Assembly: GCA_963675185.2 (NCBI GenBank)
Contig: CAXXOH010000002.1
Coordinates: 62,001-126,000, forward strand
Length of the DNA: 64,000 bases
Reading direction: 5' to 3'
Origin: Ilyobacter_A sp963675185
GTDB taxonomy: Bacteria > Fusobacteriota > Fusobacteriia > Fusobacteriales > Fusobacteriaceae
Positions 34,516-44,440 of the stretch are shown one piece after another. Made by a program: the position numbers and the translations under genes. The number at the start of each line of letters is the position of its first letter. The stretch's first letter is position 1. Below the pieces are notes generated by a model. The model saw only the letters and a program-made list of their open reading frames with translations, did no database searches and was not told the origin of the DNA.

Positions 34516-34758
34516 ATGTGGCATATCATGTGGAACTGGTGTTATGGTATCGGTAGCGGTGGTTTTTTTGGATGGGGCGGAGGCTTCTTGATGATGCTTT
34601 GGCCTATACTCTTAGTGCTTATAGTTTTTTACCTGTTCAAAAAGAACAAAGATTGGGATGATGACCGTTCGGCTATTAGGGTTTTAGAAGAAGAGTATGC
34701 AAGGGGAAACATTACTAGAGAAGAATTTTTAGAGAAAAAGCAGAATATTTTGAAATAA
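34516..34758 (+). CDS. Small SHOCT-domain membrane protein
   Basis: This 80-residue protein has a glycine-rich start, one membrane helix (FLMMLWPILLVLIVFYLF) and a C-terminal SHOCT motif (AIRVLEEEYARGNITREEF, LEKKQNIL). SHOCT segments occur in small membrane proteins and probably mediate oligomerisation. ATG 34516 has AGGATGAAAGG next to it; ATG 34528 is an alternative start. A terminator follows at 34793. Confidence 0.85.
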   Translation: MWHIMWNWCYGIGSGGFFGWGGGFLMMLWPILLVLIVFYLFKKNKDWDDDRSAIRVLEEEYARGNITREEFLEKKQNILK

Positions 34759-34792
34759 TTTGTAAATCTTAAAACCTGATATATGAAATTTG

Positions 34793-34816
34793 AAAGGAGC
34801 CTGAGGCTCCTTTTTG
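34793..34816 (+). terminator. Rho-independent terminator after SHOCT gene
   Basis: AAAGGAGCC and GGCTCCTTT flank TGA (34793-34813) and are followed by T's. Confidence 0.85.
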
Positions 34817-34857
34817 TATATTGTAAGATAATATGAATTTATCGGGAGGAGTAGAAG

Positions 34858-36324
34858 ATGTTTGAAGTTGAAAAATCAGATAGGATAAAAGGTAAAGAAT
34901 ATAAGGACGAAATTGAAAAGCTGGGGAGAGATCTGGCTAGGCTACAAAGAAAAGCAAGAGAGCTGAATATACCTGTACTAATCATATTTGAGGGGCTCAA
35001 TGCGGTTGGAAAAGGTGCGGTGATAAACGAGATGCTACTTTCCCTCGACCCTAAATTTTATACTGTCTACTCCAATAACAGTGAAACTGAGGAGGAGATA
35101 TTCAGACCTTTTTTTTGGAAGTTTTGGGAAAATTTACCTAAAAAAGGTGAGATAGGGATATTCGACAGGAGCTGGTACTACTCTGTGGCCAAAGGAGTAT
35201 ACACTAAGAATATTAAGAAAGAGGAGTACGAGAGAAGGTGCTGCGAGATATCGGACACGGAAAAAATTCTTAAAGATAATGGGATGCTTGTAATAAAGTT
35301 TTTCCTCTACATATCAAAGGGAGAGCAGAAAAAAAGATTTGAAAAACTTGATGGCAACAAGTCAACCTCTTGGAGGGTGACGAAAGAGGACTGGGACAGC
35401 CATAAAAATTTTGAAAAGATCAGCGACATTTATGAAGGGCTGCGGGGTAAGACCAGCTCAGAATTCAATTCCTGGAATCTGGTGTGCTCGGAAAACCTCA
35501 AAAGCGCAAAGCTGAAGGTTTTTGAAAAACTTGTGGAGGAACTAGGGGAGAGGCTGTGTGAAAAAAACATATGCGAACCTGTGGAACTTGAAAAACCTGA
35601 AAAAGAGTATAGCCTGGATCTGATCGACCTGAGCCAGGACATCTCAAAGGAATACTACGAGAAGAAACTAAAAAAATACCAAAAAAGACTCCTGGAGCTG
35701 GAGCATGAGATATACACCAAGAGAATCCCTGTAGTACTGGCTTACGAGGGGTGGGATGCAGGCGGCAAGGGAGGGAACATAAAAAGGGTGGTTGAAAGAC
35801 TGGATCCAAGGGGGTATGATGTTATACCGATTTCCGTCCCGAATGATTTAGAGAAAAAATACAACTATCTGTGGCGCTTCTGGAACTGTATCCCTAAGGG
35901 AGGACACATAGCCGTATTCGACAGGACCTGGTATGGAAGGGTGCTGGTAGAGAGGGTGGAGGGATTTTGTTTAGAAGCTGATTGGATGAGGGCCTACAGG
36001 GAAATAAATTTGACTGAAAAGCAGTGGGTTGATGACGGAGTACTTCTATTAAAGTTCTGGATTCAAATTGACAAGGATGAGCAGTTGAAGAGGTTTAAGG
36101 AGAGGGAGGAAAAGGAGTACAAGAGGTGGAAGATAACGGATGATGACTGGCGCAACCGCGAGAAATGGGATGAGTACAAAGCAGCCGTTGAGGAGATGCT
36201 GGCGAGAACCGACACAGAATACGCCCCTTGGCATGTGATAGAGGGGAACTCCAAATGGTTCGCCAGGCTGAAGGTGCTTGAGACAGTTGTTGAGTCCATA
36301 GAAGAAAGGCTGGCAAAAAAATAA
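34858..36324 (+). CDS. pap: Polyphosphate:AMP phosphotransferase (two PPK2 domains)
   Basis: The 488-residue protein carries two tandem PPK2 domains. The first has FEGLNAVGKGAVINEML and GIFDRSWYYSVAKG. The second has AYEGWDAGGKGGNIKRVVE and AVFDRTWYGRVLVERVEGF. The Walker A, Walker B and lid residues look more canonical in the second half, which is usually the catalytic one. The enzyme transfers phosphate from polyphosphate to AMP to give ADP (class II PPK2, PAP type). ATG 34858 follows GGGAGGAG. It is followed 31 bases later by alkD on the same strand. Confidence 0.92.
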   Translation: MFEVEKSDRIKGKEYKDEIEKLGRDLARLQRKARELNIPVLIIFEGLNAVGKGAVINEMLLSLDPKFYTVYSNNSETEEEIFRPFFWKFWENLPKKGEIGIFDRSWYYSVAKGVYTKNIKKEEYERRCCEISDTEKILKDNGMLVIKFFLYISKGEQKKRFEKLDGNKSTSWRVTKEDWDSHKNFEKISDIYEGLRGKTSSEFNSWNLVCSENLKSAKLKVFEKLVEELGERLCEKNICEPVELEKPEKEYSLDLIDLSQDISKEYYEKKLKKYQKRLLELEHEIYTKRIPVVLAYEGWDAGGKGGNIKRVVERLDPRGYDVIPISVPNDLEKKYNYLWRFWNCIPKGGHIAVFDRTWYGRVLVERVEGFCLEADWMRAYREINLTEKQWVDDGVLLLKFWIQIDKDEQLKRFKEREEKEYKRWKITDDDWRNREKWDEYKAAVEEMLARTDTEYAPWHVIEGNSKWFARLKVLETVVESIEERLAKK

Positions 36325-36355
36325 AGATTAAGGGACATATTTTTGGAGGTAGAGT

Positions 36356-37069
36356 TTGAACTATTTAGAAAGCATAAAAAAAGAGCTTGATTCATATGCT
36401 GATGAGGAGAAATCCAAGAATTCAGCCAGATTTTTTAAAACAAAAAAAGGTGAGTACGGACACGGAGACAAATTTGTCGGGATAACTGTGCCCACACAGA
36501 GGAAAATAGCAAAAAAATTTTATAGAGACATCCCCATGAATGATGTGGTGAGTTTGCTGAATAACGAAATGCATGAATACCGTATCACAGCTCTTTTATT
36601 GATGGTTTACAAGTATGAGAACTCCAGCAATGAAGACGAGAAAACTGATATAGTCAGGACTTATTTGGATAACTTATCCAGGGTGAATAACTGGGATCTA
36701 GTAGATTCATCCGCGCGGAAACTGCTCGGACCGTATCTTTTAAACCGTGAAAAAGACCTCCTGTATAAGTTTGCAGAGTCAAGCGACCTGTGGAAACAGC
36801 GTATTGCGGTTATGACAACATTTCACTTTATAAAAAAAGGCCAGTACCAGGACACTCTGAAGCTGGCTGAAATCTTGCTCAACCATAAGCATGACCTAAT
36901 GCACAAGGCCGTTGGGTGGATGCTGAGAGAGATAGGCGAGATGGATTACCAAGTCGAGTACGAATTTTTGAGAAAGCAATATAAAAATATGCCGAGAACC
37001 ATGCTCCGCTATGCCATAGAAAAATTTGAAGAAGATGTGAGGCAAGATTTTTTAAAGGGTAAGATTTAA
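36356..37069 (+). CDS. AlkD-like DNA alkylation repair glycosylase
   Basis: The 237-residue HEAT-repeat protein has the AlkD motifs VGITVPTQRKIAKKF, RVNNWDLVDSSARKLLG (Trp and catalytic Asp) and MHKAVGWMLREIG (second Trp). It removes N3- or N7-alkylated bases without flipping them. TTG 36356 is the start because GGAGGT lies 5 bases upstream and the first residues fit the family. It probably shares a transcript with pap and with the flavodoxin-like gene that follows by 14 bases. Confidence 0.9.
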   Translation: MNYLESIKKELDSYADEEKSKNSARFFKTKKGEYGHGDKFVGITVPTQRKIAKKFYRDIPMNDVVSLLNNEMHEYRITALLLMVYKYENSSNEDEKTDIVRTYLDNLSRVNNWDLVDSSARKLLGPYLLNREKDLLYKFAESSDLWKQRIAVMTTFHFIKKGQYQDTLKLAEILLNHKHDLMHKAVGWMLREIGEMDYQVEYEFLRKQYKNMPRTMLRYAIEKFEEDVRQDFLKGKI

Positions 37070-37417
37070 GAAAGGAGAAGGCTATGAAAGCTTTATTGCT
37101 TAATGGAGAAAAGAATGCCGAAAATTCTTTAGAAAACTTTTCAAAAATTATTATAGAAGGGCTTAAAAATAATAATTACGTTGTAGATACTATGGTATTA
37201 CATGAAAAAAAAATTGCTGACTGCATAGGCTGTTTCGGCTGCTGGGTAAAAACCCCAGGTATTTGCATTATAGATGATTATGCACGGGAAGTAGCTAGGG
37301 CGTTCATTAACTCGGATTTAGTTGTTTATTTAACTCCAGTAGTTTTTGGCGGCTACTCATACCAGCTTAAGAAAGTACTGGATAGAATGATCCCTTTAAT
37401 TTCACCTTTTTTTACAG

Positions 37418-38493
37418 CCTAGATTGTCAAATTAAATGCAACACTCTTAAATTTCACCCCAAAATACTTCATGGGGTGTTTTCCAACCTAGACGTTTTCT
37501 CGGTCTATGATTAAGTGCTTCCATCACTTTTCTTACATCTTCTTTTGTTAACTTAAAAAAATTGCTTCCCTTTGGATAATATCTTCGGAGTAATCCGTTG
37601 TAATTCTCATTACATCCTCTTTCCCAAGAATGATAAGGGTTTGCAAAATAACACTCAACATTCAATTCTTTTTCGAGCTCTTTAAATCCTGCAAATTCTT
37701 TCCCATTATCAGATGTAAAAGTTTTAATGAACTTACCTGGTATCACTTTAAAAGCCTCTAAAGTCACTTGATTAAATGTTGCAGCCTTTCTGTTATCCAT
37801 TAGCTCTACAAGTCCATATCCTGACTTTCTATCAACATACGTCATCATAGCTCCCTGTTTTCCTGAACTTACTACAGTATCACTCTCAAAATGTCCTATT
37901 TCACTTCTTTCATCTGCTTCTTTAGGCCTTTCTGATATGTTTTTCTTATCTGGAATAGTTCCTCTTGTTTCCTTAATGCCGTTAGATTTTTTCTTACCCT
38001 GTCTCGGAAGGAGTTCCTTTTCTGTACCCTTAAATTTCCCCTCTTTAATACCTCTGTAGATAGTCTTAAAACAAGGACAGTCAACACCTTTAATTTTAGC
38101 TCTACCAGCAATTTGTTCGGGAGTCCAACCATCTTCAAGTCTCATTTGAATATAGTCGACAATCTTTTCATCTTCAAGCTTCTCCTTGGCTCCACATCCA
38201 CATGAAGACTTTCTAGAATTGTATGCCTCTTGAGCGTTCAACCCTCTGTATTCGCCATCAATGCTATTCCGCTTGATTTCTCTTCCAATACTGGATCTGT
38301 TTCTGCCTAGTATTTTTGCGATATGAAGGGGTTTCATCCCTTTTGCTAAAGATAACGCTATTGTTTCTCTTTCATTTATGCTAAAATATGTATGACTCAT
38401 AGAAAATCTCCTTTAAATGTTTGTTCGCACTCACATTATACCAAGGAAATATCTATGGGTCATTTTTTGTTGCAATTAATTATACAATTCAAG
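37418..38493 (-). mobile_element. IS30-family element (copy b), 1076 bp, intact
   Basis: The ends are CCTAGATTGTCAAATTAAAT (left) and CTTGAATTGTATAATTAATT (right, read inward). They are flanked by the 3-bp repeat CAG (37415-37417 and 38494-38496). The transposase gene is complete. Confidence 0.93.
37447..38400 (-). CDS. IS30-family transposase, intact
   Basis: The 317-residue protein has an N-terminal HTH (FSINERETIALSLAKGMKP, KILGRNRSSIGREIKRN). The rve domain carries the DDE residues in IGHFESDTVV (Asp), FTSDNGKEFAGF (Asp) and SWERGCNENYNGLLRRYYP (Glu), followed by NHRPRKRLGWKTPHEVF. ATG 38400 follows AAGGAG by 8 bases. With intact ends and a clean target duplication the element is probably active. 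Confidence 0.95.
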   Translation of the reverse strand: MSHTYFSINERETIALSLAKGMKPLHIAKILGRNRSSIGREIKRNSIDGEYRGLNAQEAYNSRKSSCGCGAKEKLEDEKIVDYIQMRLEDGWTPEQIAGRAKIKGVDCPCFKTIYRGIKEGKFKGTEKELLPRQGKKKSNGIKETRGTIPDKKNISERPKEADERSEIGHFESDTVVSSGKQGAMMTYVDRKSGYGLVELMDNRKAATFNQVTLEAFKVIPGKFIKTFTSDNGKEFAGFKELEKELNVECYFANPYHSWERGCNENYNGLLRRYYPKGSNFFKLTKEDVRKVMEALNHRPRKRLGWKTPHEVFWGEI

Positions 38494-38733
38494 CAGAAAT
38501 AAACGGTGAGGTACACCACAAGCCGCGTTATGAAAAGTATCCAGCGATTTTAGGGATAGGGGTGATGTCGGAATTAATGGAGGAACAAACGGAACTATTT
38601 AATAATTTGATTAAGCGAAATAGTATTAATTTACACTCTCCAACTTATGAAAGTAAAATTTTTAAAAGCGATGAAGATATAAACAGCATTCAACAAAGTA
38701 TAAATGAGCTGTTGAACAAAATAGGTGATAAAA

Positions 38734-39408
38734 ATGAATAAAACGAATAAAATACTTTTATTGATAGGAAGTCCAAAAGGGATAACTAGCACATCTGCAG
38801 TATTAGGAAATTATATCTTAAGAAAGCTTAAAGAAAAAAACTTTGAAACAAAAGTGCTGCATATTCATTCAGAATTAAGATCAGAAAAGATGCAGCAGAA
38901 ATTTCTTGATGCAGTTGAAAAAACAGATTTAATCCTTCTTACTTTTCCTCTTTATGTGGATACTCTTCCAGCTCCTGTAATAAGGGCTTTTGAATTGATT
39001 GCAGAAAATATTGGGAAAAATAAGCAGCTTAGAAGACAAAAATTGATTGCTATAGTCAACTGCGGCTTCCCGGAAGCAAGCCAGAATAAATTTGCTATCT
39101 CTATCTGTAAACAATTTGCTTTAGAAACAGGAATTAACTGGATGGGTGGACTGTCTTTGGGTATGGGGGTAGTTGTTAATGAGAAAACTTTAAGTAAATC
39201 AGCGAATAAAAATGTAATAAAATCATTAGATTTAGTGGCCGAGGCTATAATCCATGATGAAGAAATTTCACAAGAAGCTCTGGAATATATGGCAATTTCA
39301 AGGATACCCGGTAAATGGATTTATGTTTTTATCGGAAACACATCGTGGAGAATACAAGCTTTAAAGAATAAAGTTTACAGAAAATTGGATGATAAACCCT
39401 TTGTATAG
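38734..39408 (+). CDS. NAD(P)H-dependent flavin reductase-like protein
   Basis: The 224-residue flavodoxin-fold protein starts MNKTNKILLLIGSPKGITST (phosphate-binding loop), then LILLTFPLYVDTLPAPVIRA and IVNCGFPEASQNKFAISIC. It probably reduces FMN or quinones. ATG 38734 overlaps the stop of the split upstream gene and follows AGGTGAT. IS30 upstream could cut its transcription from the alkD side. A terminator follows at 39489. Confidence 0.8.
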   Translation: MNKTNKILLLIGSPKGITSTSAVLGNYILRKLKEKNFETKVLHIHSELRSEKMQQKFLDAVEKTDLILLTFPLYVDTLPAPVIRAFELIAENIGKNKQLRRQKLIAIVNCGFPEASQNKFAISICKQFALETGINWMGGLSLGMGVVVNEKTLSKSANKNVIKSLDLVAEAIIHDEEISQEALEYMAISRIPGKWIYVFIGNTSWRIQALKNKVYRKLDDKPFV

Positions 39409-39488
39409 TCGATTACAAAAACAAAATCAAAACGGTATTTTTAAAATGGAGACTCTGCTTAACTTTACAATCTAAATTTAAAAAATTG

Positions 39489-39518
39489 AAAAACCCCTGC
39501 AGTACTGCAGGGGTTTTA
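39489..39518. terminator. Bidirectional Rho-independent terminator
   Basis: A perfect 28-base palindrome (39490-39517, AAAACCCCTGCAG and complement) lies between the converging flavin reductase and pyruvate carboxylase genes. Confidence 0.9.
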
Positions 39519-39531
39519 ACATAGTTTATAA

Positions 39532-42500
39532 TTACTTAGAAAGTTGAATAAGAAGTTCTCCTGATTGTACCCTTTGCGCTTCTTCTATGAATATCTCTTC
39601 TACCACTCCGCCAGTTTTAGCAGTTATAATTGTCTCCATTTTCATAGCTTCTATGATGACTAACTTTTGATTTTCTTCTATTTTGTCTCCTTTGTTAACA
39701 AGGACTTTTATGATAGTACCAGGGATGCTGGCTCCTATTTGTAGCTCATTATCAGGATCTACCATTTTTATGCTTTCGATTGATCTAGAAGAAACAGTCT
39801 GAGTCTTGTCTTTTACCCTTGTCTCTCTTCTATTTCCGTTTACTTCAAATGCTACAGTTCTATAGCCTTCGTTGTCAAGCTTAGATATTTGAAGAAGAGT
39901 TATAACTAGTATTTTTCCCTCTTTAAGTTTGATTTCACACGTTTCACCTTCTGCAAGTCCGTGGAAGTAGATGTCACTTCCTAATTTACTGAAATCTCCA
40001 TGCTCTTTTATGTATTTTAAGTAGTCCTCAAATACATCTGGGTATAAAGCGTAGCTAAGTGCATCTTGCATAGTAGGCTCAATTTTGTGTTTTGTTTTTA
40101 GGTATTCTTTTATTTTTACAAAATCTTCAGAAGGCAAAAGCTCACCAGGTCTGCAAGTGATAGGCTCTTCACCTTTCAAGACGATCGCTTGGAGTTCTTT
40201 AGGGAATCCTCCTTCAGGCTGCCCCATCATACCTTTGAAGTATGCAACTACTGAATCAGGGAAAGCGAGATCTTTACCTTTTTCAAGTATATTTTCAGGA
40301 GTAAGGTTATTTTGAACCATGAATATAGCCATGTCTCCTACCATTTTAGAAGAAGGTGTTACTTTTACTATATCTCCCACAAGCAGGTTGACTTTTTTGA
40401 ACATCTCTTTGATTTCATCGAATCTATGTCCAAGACCGAAACTCTCGATTTGAGGTTTAAGGTTTGAGTACTGTCCTCCTGGGATTTCATATTTATAAAT
40501 TTCAGTAGAACCTGATTTAAGTCCTGATTCAAACTGAGCATAAACAGGTCTTACAGCGTTCCAGTAGTTAGATATTTGTTGAACGTCATCAAGATTTATT
40601 CCAGTGTCCCTATCTGTATTCTCTAATGCTGCAACTACAGAGTTTAAAGAAGGTTGGCTTGTAAGCCCGGACATAGCATCAAAAGCTGTATCCACTATGT
40701 CAACACCTGCTTCGGCAGCCATTAGTACAGTTGCCACTCCATTTCCAGTAGTGTCATGTGTATGTAGATGTATAGGGATAGATATATTTTCTTTAAGAGC
40801 CTTTATAAGTTTTTCCGCTGCATATGGTTTTAGTAGAGCTGACATATCTTTGATACCAAGTATATGCGCTCCCATAGCCTCTATCTCTTTGGCTTTTTTC
40901 ACGTAGTAATCAAGTGTATATTTTGTTTTAGACTTGTCTAAGATGTCACCAGTGTAGCAGATGCATACCTCGGCAATTTTTCCATTTTTAATAACTTCTC
41001 TGACAGGGACTTCCATTCCCTTAATCCAGTTTAAAGAGTCGAATATTCTGAAAAGGTCAATACCGTTATCAGAAGCTTCTTTTATGAATTCTTCAATTAC
41101 GTTGTCAGGATAGTTTTTGTAACCCACTGCATTTGATCCTCTGATAAGCATTTGAAGAAGCACGTTTGGTACTCTTTTTCTTATCTCTCTTAGTCTTTCC
41201 CAAGGAGATTCTTTTAAGAATCTGTATGAAACATCAAAAGTAGCTCCTCCCCACATACCGATTGAGAAAAGATCTTTTCCAAGTATAGATGTATCTCTAG
41301 CTATTTTTAGCATATCAGTTGTTCTCACACGGGTAGCCATTAATGATTGGTGGGCATCCCTCATCGTTGTATCTGTAAGAAGCAGTTTATTTTGGCCTTT
41401 TATCCACTCAACTACACCCTCTGGTCCTTTTTCTTCAAGGATTTGCTTTGTACCGGATAGTTTTTCTGGCATAGGTGCATTAGGTATATGTGGTACGTCG
41501 AATTCTGTTTTAACCCCGTGAGTCTCGTTTACCACTTTCTCAGCAATAAACTTCAAGATATTTCCTTCATAATCTCTTTTTACAGAGATATCGAAAAGTT
41601 CTGGATGTTCAGGGATAAATCCAGTAGTAAAGTCCCCGCTTGCAAACTTAGGATGATTCAATACGTTCACCAAGAAAGCGATATTTGTTTTTACGCCAGT
41701 AATTTTAGTCTCTTTTATAGAACGAAGAGCTTTTCTTATAGCGTCTTTAAATGAATTCCCGTGTGAAATAACCTTTACAAGCAAACTATCGTAGTAAGGG
41801 CTTATCACAGCACCAGCATAACCGTTTCCACCGTCTAAACGTACACCTAGACCAGATCCGGTTCTGTATATGTCTATTTTACCTGTATCAGGTGCGAAGT
41901 TGTTTACAGGGTCTTCAGTTGTTACTCTACATTGGATAGAATAACCTCTAGATTTTATAGCATCTTGAGAAGCTATTCCTATCTCTTCTGAGTTTAGAGC
42001 ATATCCTTCAGCGACAAGTATTTGACTTTGAACTAGGTCTATACCGGTAACCATCTCTGTGATTGTATGCTCAACCTGGATTCTAGGGTTCATTTCTATG
42101 AAGTAGTGGTTTCCATGTTTATCAACTAGGAATTCTAAAGTACCGGCATTTACGTAACCAACTTCTCTAGCTATTTTTAATGCATCGTTACATATCTCTT
42201 GCCTTTTTTCTTCAGTTAAGGTAAGAGCAGGAGTTATCTCAATAACTTTTTGATGTCTTCTTTGTATAGAACAGTCTCTTTCAAAAAGGTGGACAATGTT
42301 TCCATGTTTATCCCCAAGAATTTGAACCTCTATATGTTTAGGCTGTTCCACATATTTTTCTACAAACATATCATCTATACCAAAAGCTTTTTTCGCTTCA
42401 TTTTTAGCACTTCTGTAAGAAGAAAGCAGTTCGGACTCTTCCCTTACTATACGCATCCCACGTCCTCCGCCGCCTGCAGCAGCTTTCAGCATTATAGGGT

Positions 42501-42969
42501 ATCCGCAGCTTCTTGCAAATTCGATTGCTTTTTCTTCTGATTCTACAGGTTTATCTATACCAGGAATAGTAGGAACTCCAGCTCTAGCAGCAACTATTTT
42601 AGATTGAATTTTATCTCCTAAACTTTCCATCATTTCAGCAGTTGGCCCTATAAACTCTACCCCTGCCTCAGCACATTTTCTTGCAAATTCAGGATTTTCA
42701 GATAGAAATCCGTATCCAGGGTGAATTGCATCTACCCCTTTTTTAAGTGCAAGCTTTATTATTGAATCAATATCAAGGTACGCTTCAATAGGTCCCTTAC
42801 CTTTTCCTATTTGATAAGCCTCATCCGCTTTTGTTCTGAAAAGAGATGTTTTATCTTCTTCAGAATAAATGGCAACGGTTCTTATTCCGAGTTCTTTACA
42901 GGCTCTTATGACTCTTATTGCAATTTCCCCACGGTTTGCAATTAAAACTCTTTTAAATCTTCTACTCAT
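39532..42969 (-). CDS. pyc: Pyruvate carboxylase
   Basis: The full-length single-chain enzyme has 1145 residues. Biotin carboxylase is at 1-450 (ANRGEIAIRVIRACKEL, KAAAGGGGRGMRIV, FIEMNPRIQVEHTITEMVTG). Carboxyltransferase is at about 530-800 (TDTTMRDAHQSLMATRVRT, HLHTHDTTGN). The tetramerisation domain and a C-terminal carrier domain follow (VIIEAMKMETIITAKTGG; Lys of EAMKMET is biotinylated). It makes oxaloacetate from pyruvate and bicarbonate with ATP. Biotin is attached by BirA at 28578. ATG 42969 follows GAGGGGGT, and a TATAAAT box lies upstream. Confidence 0.97.
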   Translation of the reverse strand: MSRRFKRVLIANRGEIAIRVIRACKELGIRTVAIYSEEDKTSLFRTKADEAYQIGKGKGPIEAYLDIDSIIKLALKKGVDAIHPGYGFLSENPEFARKCAEAGVEFIGPTAEMMESLGDKIQSKIVAARAGVPTIPGIDKPVESEEKAIEFARSCGYPIMLKAAAGGGGRGMRIVREESELLSSYRSAKNEAKKAFGIDDMFVEKYVEQPKHIEVQILGDKHGNIVHLFERDCSIQRRHQKVIEITPALTLTEEKRQEICNDALKIAREVGYVNAGTLEFLVDKHGNHYFIEMNPRIQVEHTITEMVTGIDLVQSQILVAEGYALNSEEIGIASQDAIKSRGYSIQCRVTTEDPVNNFAPDTGKIDIYRTGSGLGVRLDGGNGYAGAVISPYYDSLLVKVISHGNSFKDAIRKALRSIKETKITGVKTNIAFLVNVLNHPKFASGDFTTGFIPEHPELFDISVKRDYEGNILKFIAEKVVNETHGVKTEFDVPHIPNAPMPEKLSGTKQILEEKGPEGVVEWIKGQNKLLLTDTTMRDAHQSLMATRVRTTDMLKIARDTSILGKDLFSIGMWGGATFDVSYRFLKESPWERLREIRKRVPNVLLQMLIRGSNAVGYKNYPDNVIEEFIKEASDNGIDLFRIFDSLNWIKGMEVPVREVIKNGKIAEVCICYTGDILDKSKTKYTLDYYVKKAKEIEAMGAHILGIKDMSALLKPYAAEKLIKALKENISIPIHLHTHDTTGNGVATVLMAAEAGVDIVDTAFDAMSGLTSQPSLNSVVAALENTDRDTGINLDDVQQISNYWNAVRPVYAQFESGLKSGSTEIYKYEIPGGQYSNLKPQIESFGLGHRFDEIKEMFKKVNLLVGDIVKVTPSSKMVGDMAIFMVQNNLTPENILEKGKDLAFPDSVVAYFKGMMGQPEGGFPKELQAIVLKGEEPITCRPGELLPSEDFVKIKEYLKTKHKIEPTMQDALSYALYPDVFEDYLKYIKEHGDFSKLGSDIYFHGLAEGETCEIKLKEGKILVITLLQISKLDNEGYRTVAFEVNGNRRETRVKDKTQTVSSRSIESIKMVDPDNELQIGASIPGTIIKVLVNKGDKIEENQKLVIIEAMKMETIITAKTGGVVEEIFIEEAQRVQSGELLIQLSK

Positions 42970-43660
42970 TCTAACCCCCTCTATAGTGATAAAATATTTA
43001 TATACCTCAATTGGTTATCGACAATTTATAACTGTATTAAAAATTTAGCATCACAGTACTATATTTTGAAATTTCCACAGCATAGAGTATATACGATATC
43101 AAGTTATTTTACAACAACTTTTATATTTAAATTTTTCCAGCTGCAGTCCAGTTGGAAAAATAAATCACTGAAACTTAATAAAACTTAAATTTATTTTTAA
43201 AATATATTAAAACATGTGGCTGAATAACAAGGTTTCAAGACAGTTTAGGCAATTCACCTTGCTATTTAATTGTAAATTCTATCGTGCAAACATTAAAAAA
43301 GTTTTAATAAATAAAATCATTTTTTTAATCTAAACTGGAAACAAATATTGATGACATATATGTATAAGTGAAAAAAGCTTGATTTCATTGATGATTAGAC
43401 TGCAGTAACTTATTAAAATTATTGAAGAAGTTAAATTTTTATTACCATTAAGATTTTATTGATATAGCAGCCTATATTTTTAAGCCCACTCACGCAGGGG
43501 ACACAATATTATTTTATCATAAATCCTGGGTCTTTTCACTGTTTTTTTTATATCCATGATGAGATTTTTTACCCTGTCTATATTTAAGTCAGGGTAAAAA
43601 TAAATAATCCTCTAAGTACCTCTTAGAGGATTATTTGACTACGATGTCCGGCCGAATCGA
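42970..43660. other. Long intergenic region upstream of pyc
   Basis: The region is AT-rich with no credible gene. At its distal end it holds two hairpins: 43566-43600 (TTTTTACCCTG with CAGGGTAAAAA) and the nitroreductase terminator at 43602-43636. The pyc promoter should lie within about 100 bases of 42969; regulation cannot be read from the sequence. Confidence 0.5.
43602..43636 (-). terminator. Rho-independent terminator of nitroreductase
   Basis: AAATAATCCTCTAAG (43602-43616) is exactly complementary to 43622-43636 around a 5-base loop. It lies 25 bases after the stop on the minus strand. Confidence 0.9.
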
Positions 43661-44173
43661 TTAATGCCACATGTCAAAGTGAACTTTTTTCTCATTGTAT
43701 CTGTCTACGAATGAAACTGCTTCAGCAGGATATCCGACAGGTATTATAGCAAACGGAACTATTTCTTTAGGTAATTTGAATAGTTTGTGTATAAATTTCA
43801 TGTTGGCTTTGTGTGGAGCTACTCCTACCCATACTGCACCTAGTCCTTCATTAACGACTTCAAGGAGTATGTTTTCAGTTGCTGCGGCACAGTCTAGTTC
43901 CAATATTTTTTTGTCTTTGACATCCTTGGTGTTACCCATCACTATTATTGCGCAGTTTGCATCTTTTATCATTTCTGCATGAGGATTCATGTGAGATAAT
44001 TTTTCTAGTATTTCGTGGTCTCTTATAACCATGAATTCCCAAGGTTGTTCGTTAGCTGAAGAAGGTGCTTGCATTGCAGCGTGAAGAAGATTGTTTATTT
44101 TGTCCATTTCTACTTCCTTGTCTAAGTATTTTGTTACACTTCTTCTATTTTTGATTACTTCCATCATTTCCAT
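43661..44173 (-). CDS. Nitroreductase-family flavoprotein
   Basis: The 170-residue protein has MEVIKNRRSVTKYLDKEV, MQAPSSANEQPWEFMVIRD (FMN-binding region), CAAATENILLEVVNEGLGAVWVG and FAIIPVGYPAE. It is an FMN-dependent NAD(P)H oxidoreductase of the short nitroreductase type. It is a different paralogue from the one at 31116. ATG 44173 or ATG 44167 may be used; the RBS AGAGGTGATATTTT favours the first. It is transcribed alone. Confidence 0.92.
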   Translation of the reverse strand: MEMMEVIKNRRSVTKYLDKEVEMDKINNLLHAAMQAPSSANEQPWEFMVIRDHEILEKLSHMNPHAEMIKDANCAIIVMGNTKDVKDKKILELDCAAATENILLEVVNEGLGAVWVGVAPHKANMKFIHKLFKLPKEIVPFAIIPVGYPAEAVSFVDRYNEKKVHFDMWH

Positions 44174-44440
44174 AAAATATCACCTCTATCGCCAAAATAT
44201 TACCTACAATAAATGTAAACCTCTACTTATAATTTACTACATAACAGCACGGTAAAATGGAGTTTTTATTGCTTTAGACAGATAATTTTTTAGCATGGAT
44301 CAGTTCGTACTGTGTTTTAAGTGTTTGCAGATTTAGATACGAATAATGAAATCATTATAAAATTTGTTCAGTAAAGTTAAAAATATAAAAAGGATATAAG
44401 GGATAAATATTTAAATTAATCTATATCAGAGGTGATGTTG

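Larger units (their letters stand above)
37084..38741 (+). pseudogene. NADPH-dependent FMN reductase-like gene split by IS30
   Basis: The 5' part (37084-37417) encodes MKALLLNGEKNAENSLENF, DCIGCFGCWVKTPGICIIDD and VVYLTPVVFGGYSYQLKKVL. The 3' part (38497-38741) encodes EINGEVHHKPRYEKYPAILG to LLNKIGDKNE. Removing IS30 and one CAG joins the two in frame (FFT then EINGE) as a 192-residue flavodoxin-fold reductase. The insertion is therefore clean and recent. The gene overlaps the next flavin reductase gene by 8 bases, so the pair was a coupled unit. Confidence 0.9.

Noticed and set aside
35430..36395. Several minus-strand frames opposite pap
   Set aside because: They are shadows of a strongly supported two-domain PPK2 gene, with odd Pro, Ser and Cys composition and no ribosome binding sites.
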